From Haemonchus contortus (Eukaryota; Nematoda; Chromadorea; Rhabditida; Trichostrongylidae), in contig LS997563.1 in the NCBI GenBank assembly GCA_000469685.2, positions 26,159,397 through 26,223,396 of the forward strand: 64,000 bases of DNA. The letters run 5' to 3'. The notes below the pieces were generated by a model. The model saw only the letters and a program-made list of their open reading frames with translations, was not told the origin of the DNA and did not search any database. Shown in pieces: positions 1 to 11,099 of the stretch (positions are counted from its first letter, which is position 1; the number at the start of each line of letters is the position of its first letter). A program made the position numbers and the translations under genes.

Positions 1-639
1 GTGTAAAAGAACATATGTGGTCTAATCGCCGAGGTGGGCGGGGTGGGCACCAAATGTGGTAAAATCCCAGAAGTGGGCGAAGTCGGCACGTTTCAAAGTC
101 GTTTCATGGCCACACACAGCCCAAAGTACACAGTTTCTTCGACTAGATGGACTGCAGAGGTATTTGATTTAGATACATCGGAGTGCTCTTCATGGCCACA
201 CACAACCCCATAAAGAATGATGGCCGCTACAGAAGTGCTAGGGAAGAGGCTCAAATGACATAGGTTTATAATGAAAATCAGAAGCTCATGTGGCTCCGTC
301 CTTTATGGCTAGAGCCCCCAGCGCACGCAATAGCGTGCGTAGCCGCCTGGTTTAATAAAAAAGGTCAAAACAACATTTTCTTCTTGGATTTAGTTGAATA
401 CATCTGAGCGGGCGATTGTTTTAAACCGGGCCCTATTAACTAACCCGCAATATAAGGACATTGCTCAAATTATATGTAGAACTATAGGGGGATTTTCCAA
501 AATATTAACGCTTGAAAAAAAGTATCAGCTTTCAATTCACAGTTGTCTTTTCATCGCCGGAATTACTGAGGTATTTTTCCTGCGAATTGGAGAGAGTCAC
601 TTGTCTGGGAAGGTATGCTAAGCATGTGCGTTTGCTCAG

Positions 640-943
640 TCAATCCATGATAGTCAGCTCATTTAGGTGAGGAAAAAGATCACAATGATCCTGTGATCGT
701 GCAATCTGCTTATGCCACTTGCTTGGAGCCGCGATTTGAGAGTTTGAAAGGAATTGGCGAAATAAGCACCTACCTCATCATATTCGCGTCTATAATTTAT
801 TACCTGAGTCATGTTCCGCTTCTGTGACGACCCCTCTACTTCTGCTTTGATTTCGCGTAAAATACTTTCCAATTCCAGAAAGCGAGTACTGAGAACGTGG
901 TCTAAGTCAGACATCCCGACCACATTCCGCGATGGAGAGGACC
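640..943 (-). CDS. Two 3' exons of an unrecognised coiled-coil-like protein
   Basis: Exon 943-804 starts after an AAATTTTGTAG acceptor (phase 1) and ends at a CAG|GTAATA donor (phase 0). A 98-bp intron leads to exon 705-640, which ends in TGA. The translation is hydrophilic and heptad-like around LELESILREIKAEVEG, then continues IARSQDHCDLF to the stop. Splice sites and phase agree and both exons are free of stops. The upstream exons were not found; a SINE lies immediately upstream at 1000-1285. I do not recognise the family. A short coiled-coil segment is inferred from the Leu/Glu/Lys spacing only. Confidence 0.45.
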
Positions 944-999
944 CTACAAAATTTAGTAAAAATTAAATTGTCGTGATTTCTACCCTTGAACTCACTATG

Positions 1000-1285
1000 G
1001 GACCCAAGTGGAATAGCGGCGAGCGGCGCATTATCGCGAGCTCATGGCCCGGGGATCAAAGTCCAAAATCTGTCATGGTCAACCCGAGTCTTCCGTCCCT
1101 TGCTAAATTGATATCAGGCTTACTCAAGGGGAGAAAAGTATTGACTTGCACATAGGCTGACCACTGCAAGTCACTGTACGTGTAGGCCCCATGAGCATTC
1201 CAACCTACTTTGATATTGAATAAAATTGGCATGCTCTCAATCGTCCCAAAGAGGAGATTGATCAACGTCAAAGCTTTACCTATAG
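1000..1285 (+). repeat. tRNA-derived SINE, diverged copy
   Basis: Degenerate copy of the SINE that is best seen at 41191. It retains the GGCGCA/ATCGC segment of the tRNA-like head, then the AAGTA-TTGACTTG, GCTGACCACTGCAAGTCA and GGAGATTGATCAACG blocks of the body. It is strongly diverged from the other copies. Confidence 0.7.
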
Positions 1286-1477
1286 TCCTTAAAACTCAGA
1301 ACGGAACATTCCAATTATTAGGGTAATCAATATACAAAGGAATTGAATGCACTGCTTCGATTGCTCATGCGTCTCTTTTTTGTTATACCCATTATGTTTC
1401 ACAGCTCTTTGATTCGATGTTTTTCTTTGTTTCTGGGGCGCTTGCACAGTGCATGTGCAGCTCTTTCGTTTCAGCAG

Positions 1478-1738
1478 CTACAGTTGCATTTCGATGTACA
1501 ACGTTAGGGTGTCCGGAGAGTTTTGAAAAAAATGATGCCTCTCAACTGTGAAAGCATGTTGCTCCCAAACACGCAATTTTGGTCTGCCATTTACTTTCCT
1601 ATTACAAGCCTGGGTGGCCTCGTGACTATCCGGCTGAGATCGTTCAGTGAGAGAGAACCCACAGTGAAGGAGATTCGTAACAAGTGTACCACATAGGAAG
1701 GAAAGGTAGGTCAAAACCGAAATGCGTCGGCAAGACTT
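1478..1738 (-). CDS. Candidate terminal exon, unrecognised
   Basis: A GTAGTTTCAG acceptor at 1741-1739 opens an 86-codon frame in phase 0 that runs to a TAG at 1478. It begins KSCRRISVLTYLSFLCGTLV, with a moderately hydrophobic stretch, and becomes polar (RSQPDSHEATQACNRK). A GTAAAT after NRK could be a donor that ends the exon earlier. A weaker plus-strand reading after the CGTTTCAG at about 1473 overlaps it, so the strand is not certain. Confidence 0.32.
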   Translation of the reverse strand, partial: KSCRRISVLTYLSFLCGTLVTNLLHCGFSLTERSQPDSHEATQACNRKVNGRPKLRVWEQHAFTVERHHFFQNSPDTLTLYIEMQL

Positions 1739-2016
1739 CTGAAACTACAGTATTTCTACATGTAAAAGTATAACGAAACGTGGTTGATCTCAGGTGGTAC
1801 AAGGAATACGCCTTCAGTGAAAAGCAACAGATATGATTGCATGTTAAGTTTGGACACTACAGTGCTAAGGATTGTTCTTCTCGAAGACCGCGGAGCAATT
1901 TGAGGGTAACGGTTGATATATATAGCGCCCGGAAAGTTTTTAGAAATTTTCGATTTTAAAATTCGAAGGCAGTTGCTCGTGAACGCGATAAAAAAGGACT
2001 ATAGATCAGATACTAT

Positions 2017-2280
2017 CTCACACGCACGGTCAGGGGTCCGAATCCCGGATCGATGCCCGCCTAGGCCAACCAAGCCTTCCATCCCCCCGGGGTCGGTGAA
2101 TTGGTACCAGACTCGTCTGGGAGGATAAAAGCACTGACTTGTTCATCGGCTGGCCACCGCAAGTCATTGTATAGGCCACATACGCACTCATTACGCCACT
2201 ACGATTTTGAATGGAAGTCGAGTGCGGGGGCGCATCACTCAGACGGGATTGATTAACGCCAAAAACTTTATCCTTTTATT
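2017..2280 (+). repeat. tRNA-derived SINE, 5'-truncated young copy
   Basis: Starts inside the tRNA-like region at CTCACACGCACGG. It keeps a box B-like GGTCCGAATCC and runs through the full body to the AAAAACTTTATCC tail. It matches the copy at 16121 at about 95% by hand comparison. Both copies begin at the same base and lack box A. Confidence 0.85.
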
Positions 2281-4133
2281 TATAGATCAGATGGGCATTG
2301 CTGATAGACTAATACACAGCTGATAGGTATATGACTAGGCCGTTCCAAGTAAGTAATCGTCGACCGATTGATATGCCATCGACAGGACTGCCGGAGCCTT
2401 CTGCTTCACCGTTACAAAATTGACCGCTTCAATACTCAGGCTTAGAATGAAATATGGTGTCTAATGGCGCCTATTTGTCAGCTACCTTAAATGGCACCAT
2501 AGCTTTTTTGAGAAGAGCTTCGCTTCGACGAAGTCAAGTTGTCGAAGCGAACGTCTACTGTTTTCAAATACTGACACTGTTCAAGCCGATCTCTGATTCC
2601 TAATCCATAATCCACGACGTTCTACGCAAAAACCACTTCAAAAGTAGGACTCTTTGCAAATATCGCACATCCCTTGATGAGTAAGAGCGTCGAGTGCGAG
2701 TCAGCATATGCCGGAAGCTCTTCGACAGTAAGCGGACGACGACGTCAACCGTCTTCATAATTGCTTGAAACAAGAAGTAGATGACATGTGAAAATCCGCA
2801 CAGAAAATCGCGATGTCTAACAGCAGACATACGGCCGCTTTAAAGCGAGGCGCTTACGCTAAAAAAGAGATCAGCTCATTCTTCTTCTGCTCCACCTGGT
2901 AATTTACCTATGAGATCCTACCAGAGTGCACTGCAGTAAACGCCAGAGCATTCTGCTACCCGACTGAGAAAGATGGTTTTTCGAGCACCCACTTCACACC
3001 GATTACAAGGAAATTTTCAATTTTGATGGGTAATGCTCGATCACCCCTCTTTTGGTCGTCGATGGATGAGACGGAAAGTCTATGTATAACCTGGCTACTC
3101 CACTGCCCACGTATTCATCTGACCTCCACTTATAGGATCCCACACGCCTGCCTCTAAAAGGAAAAAATTCAACAATCGTCAAAATATCCGGTAGGTTGTA
3201 TATGAATGGATAGGTCAAGTCCCTTTTCTTTTTGGAGGAATGGCAACAGTGCTCTTTCCGGTTGATGGAGTGACACTGTGGCTGTAGATGGTCACAATGT
3301 TGATCACTGACATACCTTTATACTGCATTTTTTGTTAAGGAACCTGCTGAATCTTCTCAAACCCTCCGGAACCCTATAAAAATGCTTTTAGCACATCATG
3401 TTATCCCATGTGTTGTTTGTCAACCGTGCGAACCTTCAAACTCGCAATTTTGAGTGCTTACATGGTCTTCCCTATATTATTCCTATCCACAACACAATAT
3501 TTTGAAATCAAAAAGCTGCAACAAATCTGAGCAAAAGATAAGCCTGAATAGCTAACGTTGTTCTACATCCGTTCATAGAAAAGTGTTGTCAATTAGTTCG
3601 TGCAGCATACTTGCTCAATGCCGGTTTCCTTTGAATACATGTGTAATTTAGAGATTGAGCTGGATAAAGCAATTGCCAGTCCTCCTAGCGGTAATGCTAA
3701 ATACTTGGAGTCCAGAGGAGAACATACTTAGTCGTCAATCAGTCACGCTCCATTCTCATTTCTACCTGAGTGCTCTGGTGATCACCTTCAGCGGTTTCAG
3801 TTATCTAATGCTCATATATAGTAGAATAACGGTCCATTCCTTTAATTACATTTCCGCCCAAAAATAGTGCACATTAGGGTTTTCAGGAAAGAAATTTGGA
3901 TTAATCACCATATATAAGTTGTGAAATCCATTAGGATGAATAAGCTACTATTGGGCGTAAGCTGTCCTAAAGTATCCATTGTGATAAAACTAGATCCGAA
4001 GAGTAGGTTCTCGAGAATATGCCGGGACTAACTATCAACCTAAAAGCTGCCTTGTAACACAGCTTTATGAAATCGAAGACCACGAATCTATCTGACCCGT
4101 ATTTTGAAATGGGGTACCTATTTGGATGATAGT

Positions 4134-4530
4134 TATAGGAAATGTGCTGAACTAATACATCTTCTATTATTTGGAACCACAATGAGGTCCATCTCACCTG
4201 AGATCCCACAACATGAATCAGACTTTGCAAAATGTGTGATGTGCCCCAATGATCGAACGTGTAGCTCAGTATTGAAACTTTTTTGGGTTGGCTTCACTAA
4301 AAAAATCGCGAAGTTCTGTAACATTGTCACGGATACTGTCCCACTGGGTTATTCCTAACGAGGACTACGTCCTCTTGCACTGGATTTTATCGTTCGAATT
4401 ACTATGGGTGCAGTCACGGACCAATTTTTTCGATGATCGATGTTCGGTAATCGATGTTTCGGATGAGTTTTTGACGAAAACGTGCGTTTGACATTCACAT
4501 TTTCAAGGTATGAAAGTGACGGGCGAGGAC
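4134..4530 (-). CDS. Candidate 3' exons, unrecognised basic protein
   Basis: The best-supported piece is exon 4296-4198 (99 nt, phase 1 to 1). It has a TTTTTTTAG acceptor, a CAG|GTGAGA donor and the reading KPTQKSFNTELHV...SDSCCGIS. A 51-bp intron with a TTAGTTCAG acceptor joins it in phase to a tiny last exon (AHFL, TAA). An open, basic upstream frame at about 4530-4363 could precede it across a 72-bp intron. A plus-strand reading (EPTDSSQFKDFFEMLDLLYL, 4579-4772) overlaps upstream and competes. Family unknown. Confidence 0.33.
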
Positions 4531-5634
4531 CGCCGGTTCATATTGGGGCCGCTAAATGGTTGTAATCTATGCTTTTAGGGCTAGTGGAACCAACCGATTC
4601 GAGCCAATTCAAAGATTTCTTTGAGATGCTCGACTTACTGTATCTGTCGCGAATGTTCGATGCTAAAATATTCGAAGTTGCCCTCGCTTCTATGCTGCTA
4701 TGTCTTGCGGCGTTTACCAATGCGGTGGTTTCCTACGGTCCAGGCCCTTCTCATTCCAAACTTCTGGAATGAGCACTTCTCGAGCAAGTCACACAGATCC
4801 GTCAAGTAATAATATCTTATTCGAACGTCCCAGAATTTCTTGACTTCATCTAAACTACTACGCGTTGATCATCCTACTTCTAACAATTAAGTGAGTGACC
4901 GTTTCCACATGGGCGGTCGGTGCACTCGCAGGTTGTACGGTATGCCCCGAAGTTTCAGGCTCTCATGACTTCTTGCGTGGGCGACTGGAGATCATAGGCG
5001 GTAGATGTCTTGTTGATTCCAAAGTTAATACGTAACGCTTTTTTTTTTGACACATCTTCTCCATTGAAAAATGAACTTCTCCCCTTCCGTGCTCACCCAA
5101 CTAATAAATAGAAGCATACACCGTTGAAGGCATTATTTATGATAAATCTGAGCTATTAAGCTTGAAAAAAGATGGTACTTACGCTGCGAAATAGTACAAA
5201 AAATGACGAAGAGAGGGTGAAACTCGGCGGCTTTCAAGAAATATGATTTTCGAAAGAATTGTGAGGAAAGGGGTCGAAGGAGACTATAGCCTGTGTCTCC
5301 CACATAGTCGTGCTACTCGCACGCCTACAAGCCCTTCATTGTAAATGATGCATTCTTAGCAAGGCTGGGATGACACGGCCAATTCTGGGTGTGTTCGCCA
5401 GCCCATCCGGTTTTGGAGCTCTTATTCATCAATGTCGAGGTAGTTCTTCTGACCCAACAAGGCTCAGGTAGTATTCTACTGGGCCACAGTTCCATACTAG
5501 GAGAAAAACTGAGGAACCTTTTTTATCACGAACTATGCCTCTCATTAGTGAGCCTTATATCAAATCTTGAGATGGTTTTAGACTGATTTTATTATCATTC
5601 TCCCACTAAAACGAAAATAGACCATCGCTCACGT

Positions 5635-5985
5635 CTATCTGCCTGGATTGCACATTTTCTGCTGTAGTTCTTTTCTGTTTTTGTTGATGTTTCCTTTTTT
5701 ATGTTGTCTCACATAGAATACTACCGAATGGCAAAATAGCGAATGCCAAGCCGCGATAACTGCCGCTGTACGAAAGCGCGTTTTTTGGGCTTGGAGCGAA
5801 TTTATAAGTTCATAGACAGACAAATTTCTTTCACCTTTAAGCGATGTCCAATTGACCAAGTAGGTGCCGATTTCGAGGTAGTACAGTAATGCCAAACATG
5901 TCAATAACATAATTATGACGCATACTTTGCTGCTTCGGACTTGCGATAGTACAGGTTTCTCAACATTTACCGTTTGATATGCCAT
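5635..5985 (-). CDS. Type II membrane protein, first exon (unrecognised)
   Basis: The start codon at 5985 directly follows a near-perfect nematode acceptor (TTTTTGATTTCAG|ATG), as expected for a spliced-leader trans-splice site. The frame is open for 116 codons. Residues 1-21 are polar. About residues 22-38 form a hydrophobic helix (VCVIIMLLTCLALLYYL), followed by NWT (a possible N-glycosylation site) and a basic tail. That pattern, a short cytosolic N-terminus plus a single anchor, fits a type II membrane protein such as a Golgi enzyme. The first exon may end at a GTGAAAG donor after LKG, with later exons not found; otherwise it is a single 116-residue ORF. Confidence 0.42.
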   Translation of the reverse strand: MAYQTVNVEKPVLSQVRSSKVCVIIMLLTCLALLYYLEIGTYLVNWTSLKGERNLSVYELINSLQAQKTRFRTAAVIAAWHSLFCHSVVFYVRQHKKGNINKNRKELQQKMCNPGR

Positions 5986-6037
5986 CTGAAATCAAAAACT
6001 ATATAAGCGTACATTCTGATGTCTTGAGTTTGATATC

Positions 6038-6199
6038 ATGTCAGACAGGAACCCGGAGAGCAGACAGTGGGAAGGGGCCTGCGAAAAAGGTGGGCGGTTA
6101 TGGACCATAGTAGATTATGATGACAAGCACTACTCAAGATTAAGAAATCCTGGGGGATACGCAGTGGAAGTGGTTGTCGCTCCGACCCATATGTTTTAG
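6038..6199 (+). CDS. Small ORF or exon, 53 aa, unrecognised
   Basis: ATG to TAG, 53 codons with balanced, protein-like composition: MSDRNPESRQWEGACEKGG, then LWTIVDYDDKHYSRLRNPGG and EVVVAPTHMF. It lies head to head with the exon starting at 5985 on the other strand, 52 bp away. No acceptor is obvious upstream. The opposite strand is also open here (6278-6036), so this could be chance. Confidence 0.25.
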   Translation: MSDRNPESRQWEGACEKGGRLWTIVDYDDKHYSRLRNPGGYAVEVVVAPTHMF

Positions 6200-6428
6200 G
6201 GGGAATCAACTGTCTCTGGGAAGAAAAAATTGGAAAAAGTGAAAGATTCTTCTCGGGCGAGGATAGCCATTGATTCACTTCTCTTGCCTAGCTTACCCGC
6301 TAGCTCTCAGGGTTTACTAGACTATACAGTGCTGTTAGAATTGTCCCCATTTGTTCTTTACTCATTGCTTACTTGTTCTGCTCAATAATTCCTTTTTTTA
6401 TTATACCTGGTGCCATCAGCCGTCGCTT

Positions 6429-7647
6429 ACCAGGGAAGGATCCCAAGTCGAAGTGGCCATTTGAAATGAAATCTACACTGCTAGACGTATTTTTGGATCC
6501 TGAGTTCAAATCTGCTTTCCAAATTTGCCGAGCGTTTCTCTGAACAGAGTTATGAGGGTGGTTTCAGGGAGCTTAACATGAGGAAACTTAAATTACATGG
6601 ATGTTCCTCAGCTCTCAACGGCGGACTGGTGTAGTGGTAAGCGTGACGCTTTATAGGCAAGAGGCTAGGGATCGGACTTTTCGGGGGACGGAGTTTTTGC
6701 ATTACATAGGATTTTCAATAAAGGACTAGAAAGTACTCTTACGGTAAGATTATCACGTTTTCTAACCTTTTAATGCGTTTGCCGATACCTCCTCCTACCT
6801 ACCTACCTGTTACCGAGCGGAAGATTCCTCCGTGCGCAAAATTAGGAGGTCCGGGAGGGAAAATGCATATGATGAGCAATGATGATGCTAGAGTGGGTGC
6901 TGATGCGAGATTGGGTGCGATGGTGCATAACAGCTCCGGACTTACCAACACCGGCGCTGAGGATAGTGGACTCGAAGACCAGAAAGCTATTCAGCACCTT
7001 AAATCGGTACTATTCTACTATTACACCCCCAAAAACTCAAAATTTTAATTTTTGATGAAACTTCGCCTGCAGGGGTAATCCGATGCCCTGATAACGAATA
7101 TGACCTTTATTTTTGGCGTTGGCGCCATTTGGCTCCAAATAGCGCCAATTTGGCGCCAGCGCCAAAAATGAATGTTATATTCGTTATCAGGACCTCAAAT
7201 AACCCCTGAATGCAAGTTTTCAGCAAATTTGGTGAAAACGCGCTTGGCGCCAAAAGCAAAGGTCATATTCTGTCTGTCGTCATTTATCAGTAAAAGCATT
7301 AAAATGGTCATAAAAAGTGATAATCACACCATAAGAGTATTTTCTAGTCCTTAAAGGGAAAATCCTATGTAATGCAAAAACTCCGTCCCCCAAAAAACCC
7401 GACCCCCTAGCCTCTCGCCTATAAAGCGTCACGCTTACCACTACACCAATCCGCCGTTGAGAGCTGAGGAACATCCATGTAATTTAAGTTTCCTCATGTT
7501 AAGCTCCCTGAAACCACCCTCATAACTCTGTTCAGAGGAACGCTCGGCAAATTTGGAAGACAGATTTGAACTCATCATCCAAAAAACACGTCTAGCGGTG
7601 TAGGTCTCATTTCAAATGGCCACTTCGACTTGGGATCCTTCCCTGGT
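6429..7647. mobile_element. 1.2 kb inverted-repeat transposon with tRNA-like heads in both arms
   Basis: Arms of about 325 bp (6429-6755 and inverted 7320-7647) share the terminus CCAGGGAAGGATCCCAAGTC. The flanking base context is TTA on both sides, compatible with a 3-bp TTA target duplication (PIF/Harbinger-like), though TA cannot be excluded. Each arm holds a sequence resembling a Pol III box A (TGGTGTAGTGG) within a tRNA-like head; box B is degraded. The core has an unrelated plus-strand ORF (6773-7048) and a GGCGCC-rich palindrome. No transposase is visible, so the element is non-autonomous. Class assignment is an inference. Confidence 0.75.
7087..7191. repeat. GGCGCC-rich palindrome with a third half-arm downstream
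   Basis: CCTGATAACGAATAT...TTTTTGGCG is repeated inverted around a centre near TTTGGCTCCAAATAGCGCC. A third partial arm (GCGCCAAAAGCAAAGGTC) follows at about 7246-7270. Several GGCGCC words fall inside. The unit lies in the middle of the larger inverted-repeat element. Confidence 0.85.
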
Positions 7648-8009
7648 TAGTGCGTGCACACCGATCATTCTATGTTATTGTTCTGTTTCTCTTCTGCAAC
7701 ATCTGGGCTCACTCTTATGAGTGTAATGAATTAAGTGACAGAAGTGCTGTGTGGCCTATCTCAGCTACTGACCGCATTGCTTTCGATGAGCTCCTTTATC
7801 CAGTTCTTCAGGCGTTTTCATTGCATTCCTTTTTGTATTTATCTCACTGCCGTCCCATATTTCGAACAACACAGACAGGGCCTTTGTTATGCAATACGAC
7901 TAGTGCACGCCCTCATATTGAAGACGAATCGAATCACATAGTCTAGTCTGGTATACCTACGGGTGGCAAAGCGTATGTCTAACGTGTTGGTTTTGGATTG
8001 GCTTTATTA

Positions 8010-8293
8010 AAGGCACAGTTCATGATAAGAATGCTCTCAGAGATTTCCCCATGGGATGAATTCTAGGCCACCTCTTATACGACATGCGGCACTATCAGGA
8101 CGGAAAACGGTCAGAGCGTTATAGAGGCCCGAAGATTGTCCCGTATGTATGCGCGGACGAATTCCACCGGCATTGAAGAAGCTGCACCGATCACAGGGGA
8201 ACCCATGTAGGAACTTCGAACAACTTGTCATAACCCATAGCGACAGTGAAAGACAGTTGCGCACAGTTGTGGCATTATCGTGAACTGTGCCTT
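8010..8293. mobile_element. TA-flanked MITE, family AAGGCACAG, copy 1
   Basis: About 20-bp terminal inverted repeats (AAGGCACAGTTCATGATAA / reverse complement) are flanked by TA on both sides, as for Tc1/mariner-type insertion. The core resembles the cores at 43873 and, inverted, 45099. No coding capacity. Confidence 0.85.
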
Positions 8294-9349
8294 TAAGTTC
8301 AACGGCATCATAAATTGAGGGTCCCCTAACATAGTGAAAGTGTTAAGCTTGGTGATACACATCATGCAGCTAAAATTTAGGTAGTGCTAGCTGTTCCAGA
8401 GGTAATCACGCCAGGAGACAAATAGCTGGAAATGAAAATCGCTCACCTTTATAGGTACGCAACCCATGTGGCAGTGTAAAATGGGTAAAAATGCAGTAAA
8501 AGAAGGGTTGAGAGGCAGAAGGCCTTTGCGAAGTCACAGAAGGCTGATGGATGGTTACAAAAAGAAGTCTGAAACATCAAAAAGGCATAGAATTTGTGTA
8601 GACTAGAGTAGTAGAGTAGCTGGCAAGCTAGCCTTCAACTATATGGGACTCTAGCGGGGAAAGAAAGGTAGTTGAAGAAGTTAGGAAGTTGGAGTGGCGA
8701 CAATGTAGCGTGAGAGAGAGATGGTTTCGGATCTGATCTGAGATGTTAAATGTTAGCAATGTTCACGTACGAGAAATGCTCCGCGGCTCTCCTGGCGACA
8801 GTTTCGGACGAGAGGATATCAGATGTGTCTACAAGACCCAAAAGGCAAGCCCTAGTTAGCTAGAACGGTGCAAGAATAGATAACGAGTCTCTGCAAAGGA
8901 ACTGTTTTCTGATTAGAGCGACTTTTGGGGAGAGCTCAGTCTTCTAGTGGAATGAATGACAGTGCGAAGAAAGGTGTGAAAGCTAGAGCTAATCACTTGA
9001 AAATTTGAGAAAAAATTGCTTACACGTAAGAGCATTATCACCTGCGAGGTCAACAGATAGAATTTTGGCGTTTTTGGTGTACGATCACCTACAGAAACGA
9101 ACTAGAAACGTGTTCATTCGTTTCATGTTTCTTCCAATTCCGATAAAATAGCAGCGTATTGAAGTTGTAGCGGTGGAAATAGCGAAGGCGATGGTCTGTG
9201 AAATAGCCGCCATCAGCTAGAGGCCCTAATCGAGTCGAAATAGCACGAAGCACCTTAGAAAAAATTCGTGGAGCACGCGCAGATGCATGTGGATGATTTT
9301 TGAGTTTGGCCTGAGCAATTTTAGCTTGTCGGTATGCTTTACATTGTTA
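8294..9349. other. No supported gene
   Basis: Purine-rich, low-complexity-like DNA between two MITE copies. I saw no convincing exon or repeat of a family present elsewhere in the window. Confidence 0.5.
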
Positions 9350-9842
9350 AAGGCACAGTTCACGATAACTTTTAGGTACCCTTTTTATTCAAAAAGCGGA
9401 AGTACAGGCTGGAAAGGTGCATCGGTAGCAGAGAAATTGAGAAAATTCGTCGATTTCGAGAAAAAAATGGTTCTTTAAAAGTAGGGAAACTAGAGGTTGG
9501 ACGAGATAGCCATGACGGAACGGATGTTCGGACGAGTTTCAATTGCTGCAATTACGGAAAGAGCTGACTAGATCAAGCCGGAGTTGTGCGGAACTGCCTT
9601 TCACAATCGCTATGGGTCATAACAAAATGTTTGAAATTCCGACGTGAGCTCCCTCGTGATCAGTGCAGCCTTACCGTGCCAGTGGAGCTCGTCCAAAAAT
9701 ACACCCGGCGCAATCTTTAATCCTTTATGACGGCCTAAGTAGGCCGTTTTTCCACCCATTAGTGCTAGATATGGTATATGAGGGGACCTCGAACTGATCC
9801 TATGGGGAAATCTCAGAAACAACCTTTGTCCAACTGTGCCTT
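9350..9842. mobile_element. TA-flanked MITE, family AAGGCACAG, copy 2 (long form)
   Basis: Left end AAGGCACAGTTCACGATAA after TTA; right end CAACTGTGCCTT, followed by TG rather than TA. The core (TTCAAAAAGCGGAAGTAC, then CGCTATGGGTCATAAC) matches the copy at 45099 across most of its length. A minus-strand open frame (9924-9610) crosses the right end and is largely element sequence. Confidence 0.85.
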
Positions 9843-10882
9843 TGAGCCGCGTAAGGCCTATGAGGGATTTAAGCACCCAGCTCTTTGTATAGAGCACTTC
9901 AAGCTGACCCTGAAATATCAGCAAGTAGATTTCTTGAGTATGTGGAAGTCCATGTCCATGCGATATTACTGGAGCAGGAAAGAGATTGTCAGTTGGGCTT
10001 TGATAAGTCCAGATAAGTCTTTAAAGAGGGACTATGCTCAAGGCAATCATTGTATGTGCCCCACCGCGACGTCATAATAGTTGAATGATAAAGCGTCTAG
10101 TGAAAGCAGAAAATGCTGTATTATACTGCTATTATATTTTATGGGCGTGTGGCACGGGAATGTTCAAGTAGGTAGCCGAAGTGAATCGTATTGAATTCAA
10201 GGAGATAGTGTTTAGGCCGAGGAACTAGTGCCATCGTCGATCGCTAACAAAGCTGAATGCATAGGAGAACGATAGGGGAATGTGGATCAACAGCAAGTGA
10301 TCCCATCCGAAAGCGATCAAGATACCTTTCAATATGTAAGCGTAAGCTCCATGCATTGCTGATTACAGGTGAAATTATTATCAAAGGCGCAAAACGAATG
10401 TGCCGGTTCAATGGAATGTAACTTCCAGATGTACCCATCTTGAGAGGATTTTATAGTACGACGACTTCGACTACCCGCCCATACGCTTGCATAAGGTCTC
10501 GACTGATGATGATTGGACTTCAAAGTCTACTGAATACAAACGGCGAAAATGCCTTTTATTATGATTATTTTAGAACTTCTGCATGACCTACAACATCTGG
10601 AAAAGAACTCAATGAGTTTGACATCTCATATTCATTCGGAAGGAGAGTGGCATGTAGAGCATGTGTAGCATCAATCATAACATAGAATGCATTCTGAATA
10701 CTGGCCTGATTTGCACCCACCCGGAGTCACTCTTAGTCACCTAAACCGCTTTCACTCTAAGCCAGGAGTCTGGCTCAGATCGTCATCATCAAGCTTGTTA
10801 CAAATGTTCGACCGGAAGTACGGTGAGAAACGAAGGGGAATTCTGGTGACACCATACCAGGCATGCTGAACTCAAGAAAAAT

Positions 10883-11049
10883 TCACACTTCAATTTTCCA
10901 GACATTGCAGGGATTTTGAGGTGGTCCTTCTGGTGCCATCTGACACATTAGGAAAGTTCTCGAAATTACCATTTTATCGAGCTTCTTTTTGTCAGCATCA
11001 TACAGTTGTTCAGTTTTGGAGATAGTAAGGCAATCGGCAACTATATCAA
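10883..11049 (-). CDS. Terminal exon, unrecognised
   Basis: A strong polypyrimidine acceptor (GTCTTTTTCTGACAG) precedes a phase-1 exon of 54 codons ending in TGA at 10883. The translation DIVADCLTISKTEQLYDADK, KKLDKMVISRTFLMCQ, ending CNVWKIEV, is balanced and polar. A GTAATT...GTGTCAG pair inside could mark a 30-bp intron, but the frame is open through it. Upstream exons are ambiguous. The antisense frame is also open but has less natural composition. Family unknown. Confidence 0.43.
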
Positions 11050-11099
11050 CTGTCAGAAAAAGACAAAATAAGCGGAACTTTAGCATAGTCACACGTTCG

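Noticed and set aside
2522..2560. Short hairpin with CTTCGCTTCGAC arms
   Set aside because: An 11-bp stem of simple TTCG sequence; too small and isolated to call a feature.
6614..6690. Possible functional tRNA gene
   Set aside because: Box A is good but box B and the acceptor stem do not form; the sequence recurs inverted in the other arm of a transposon.
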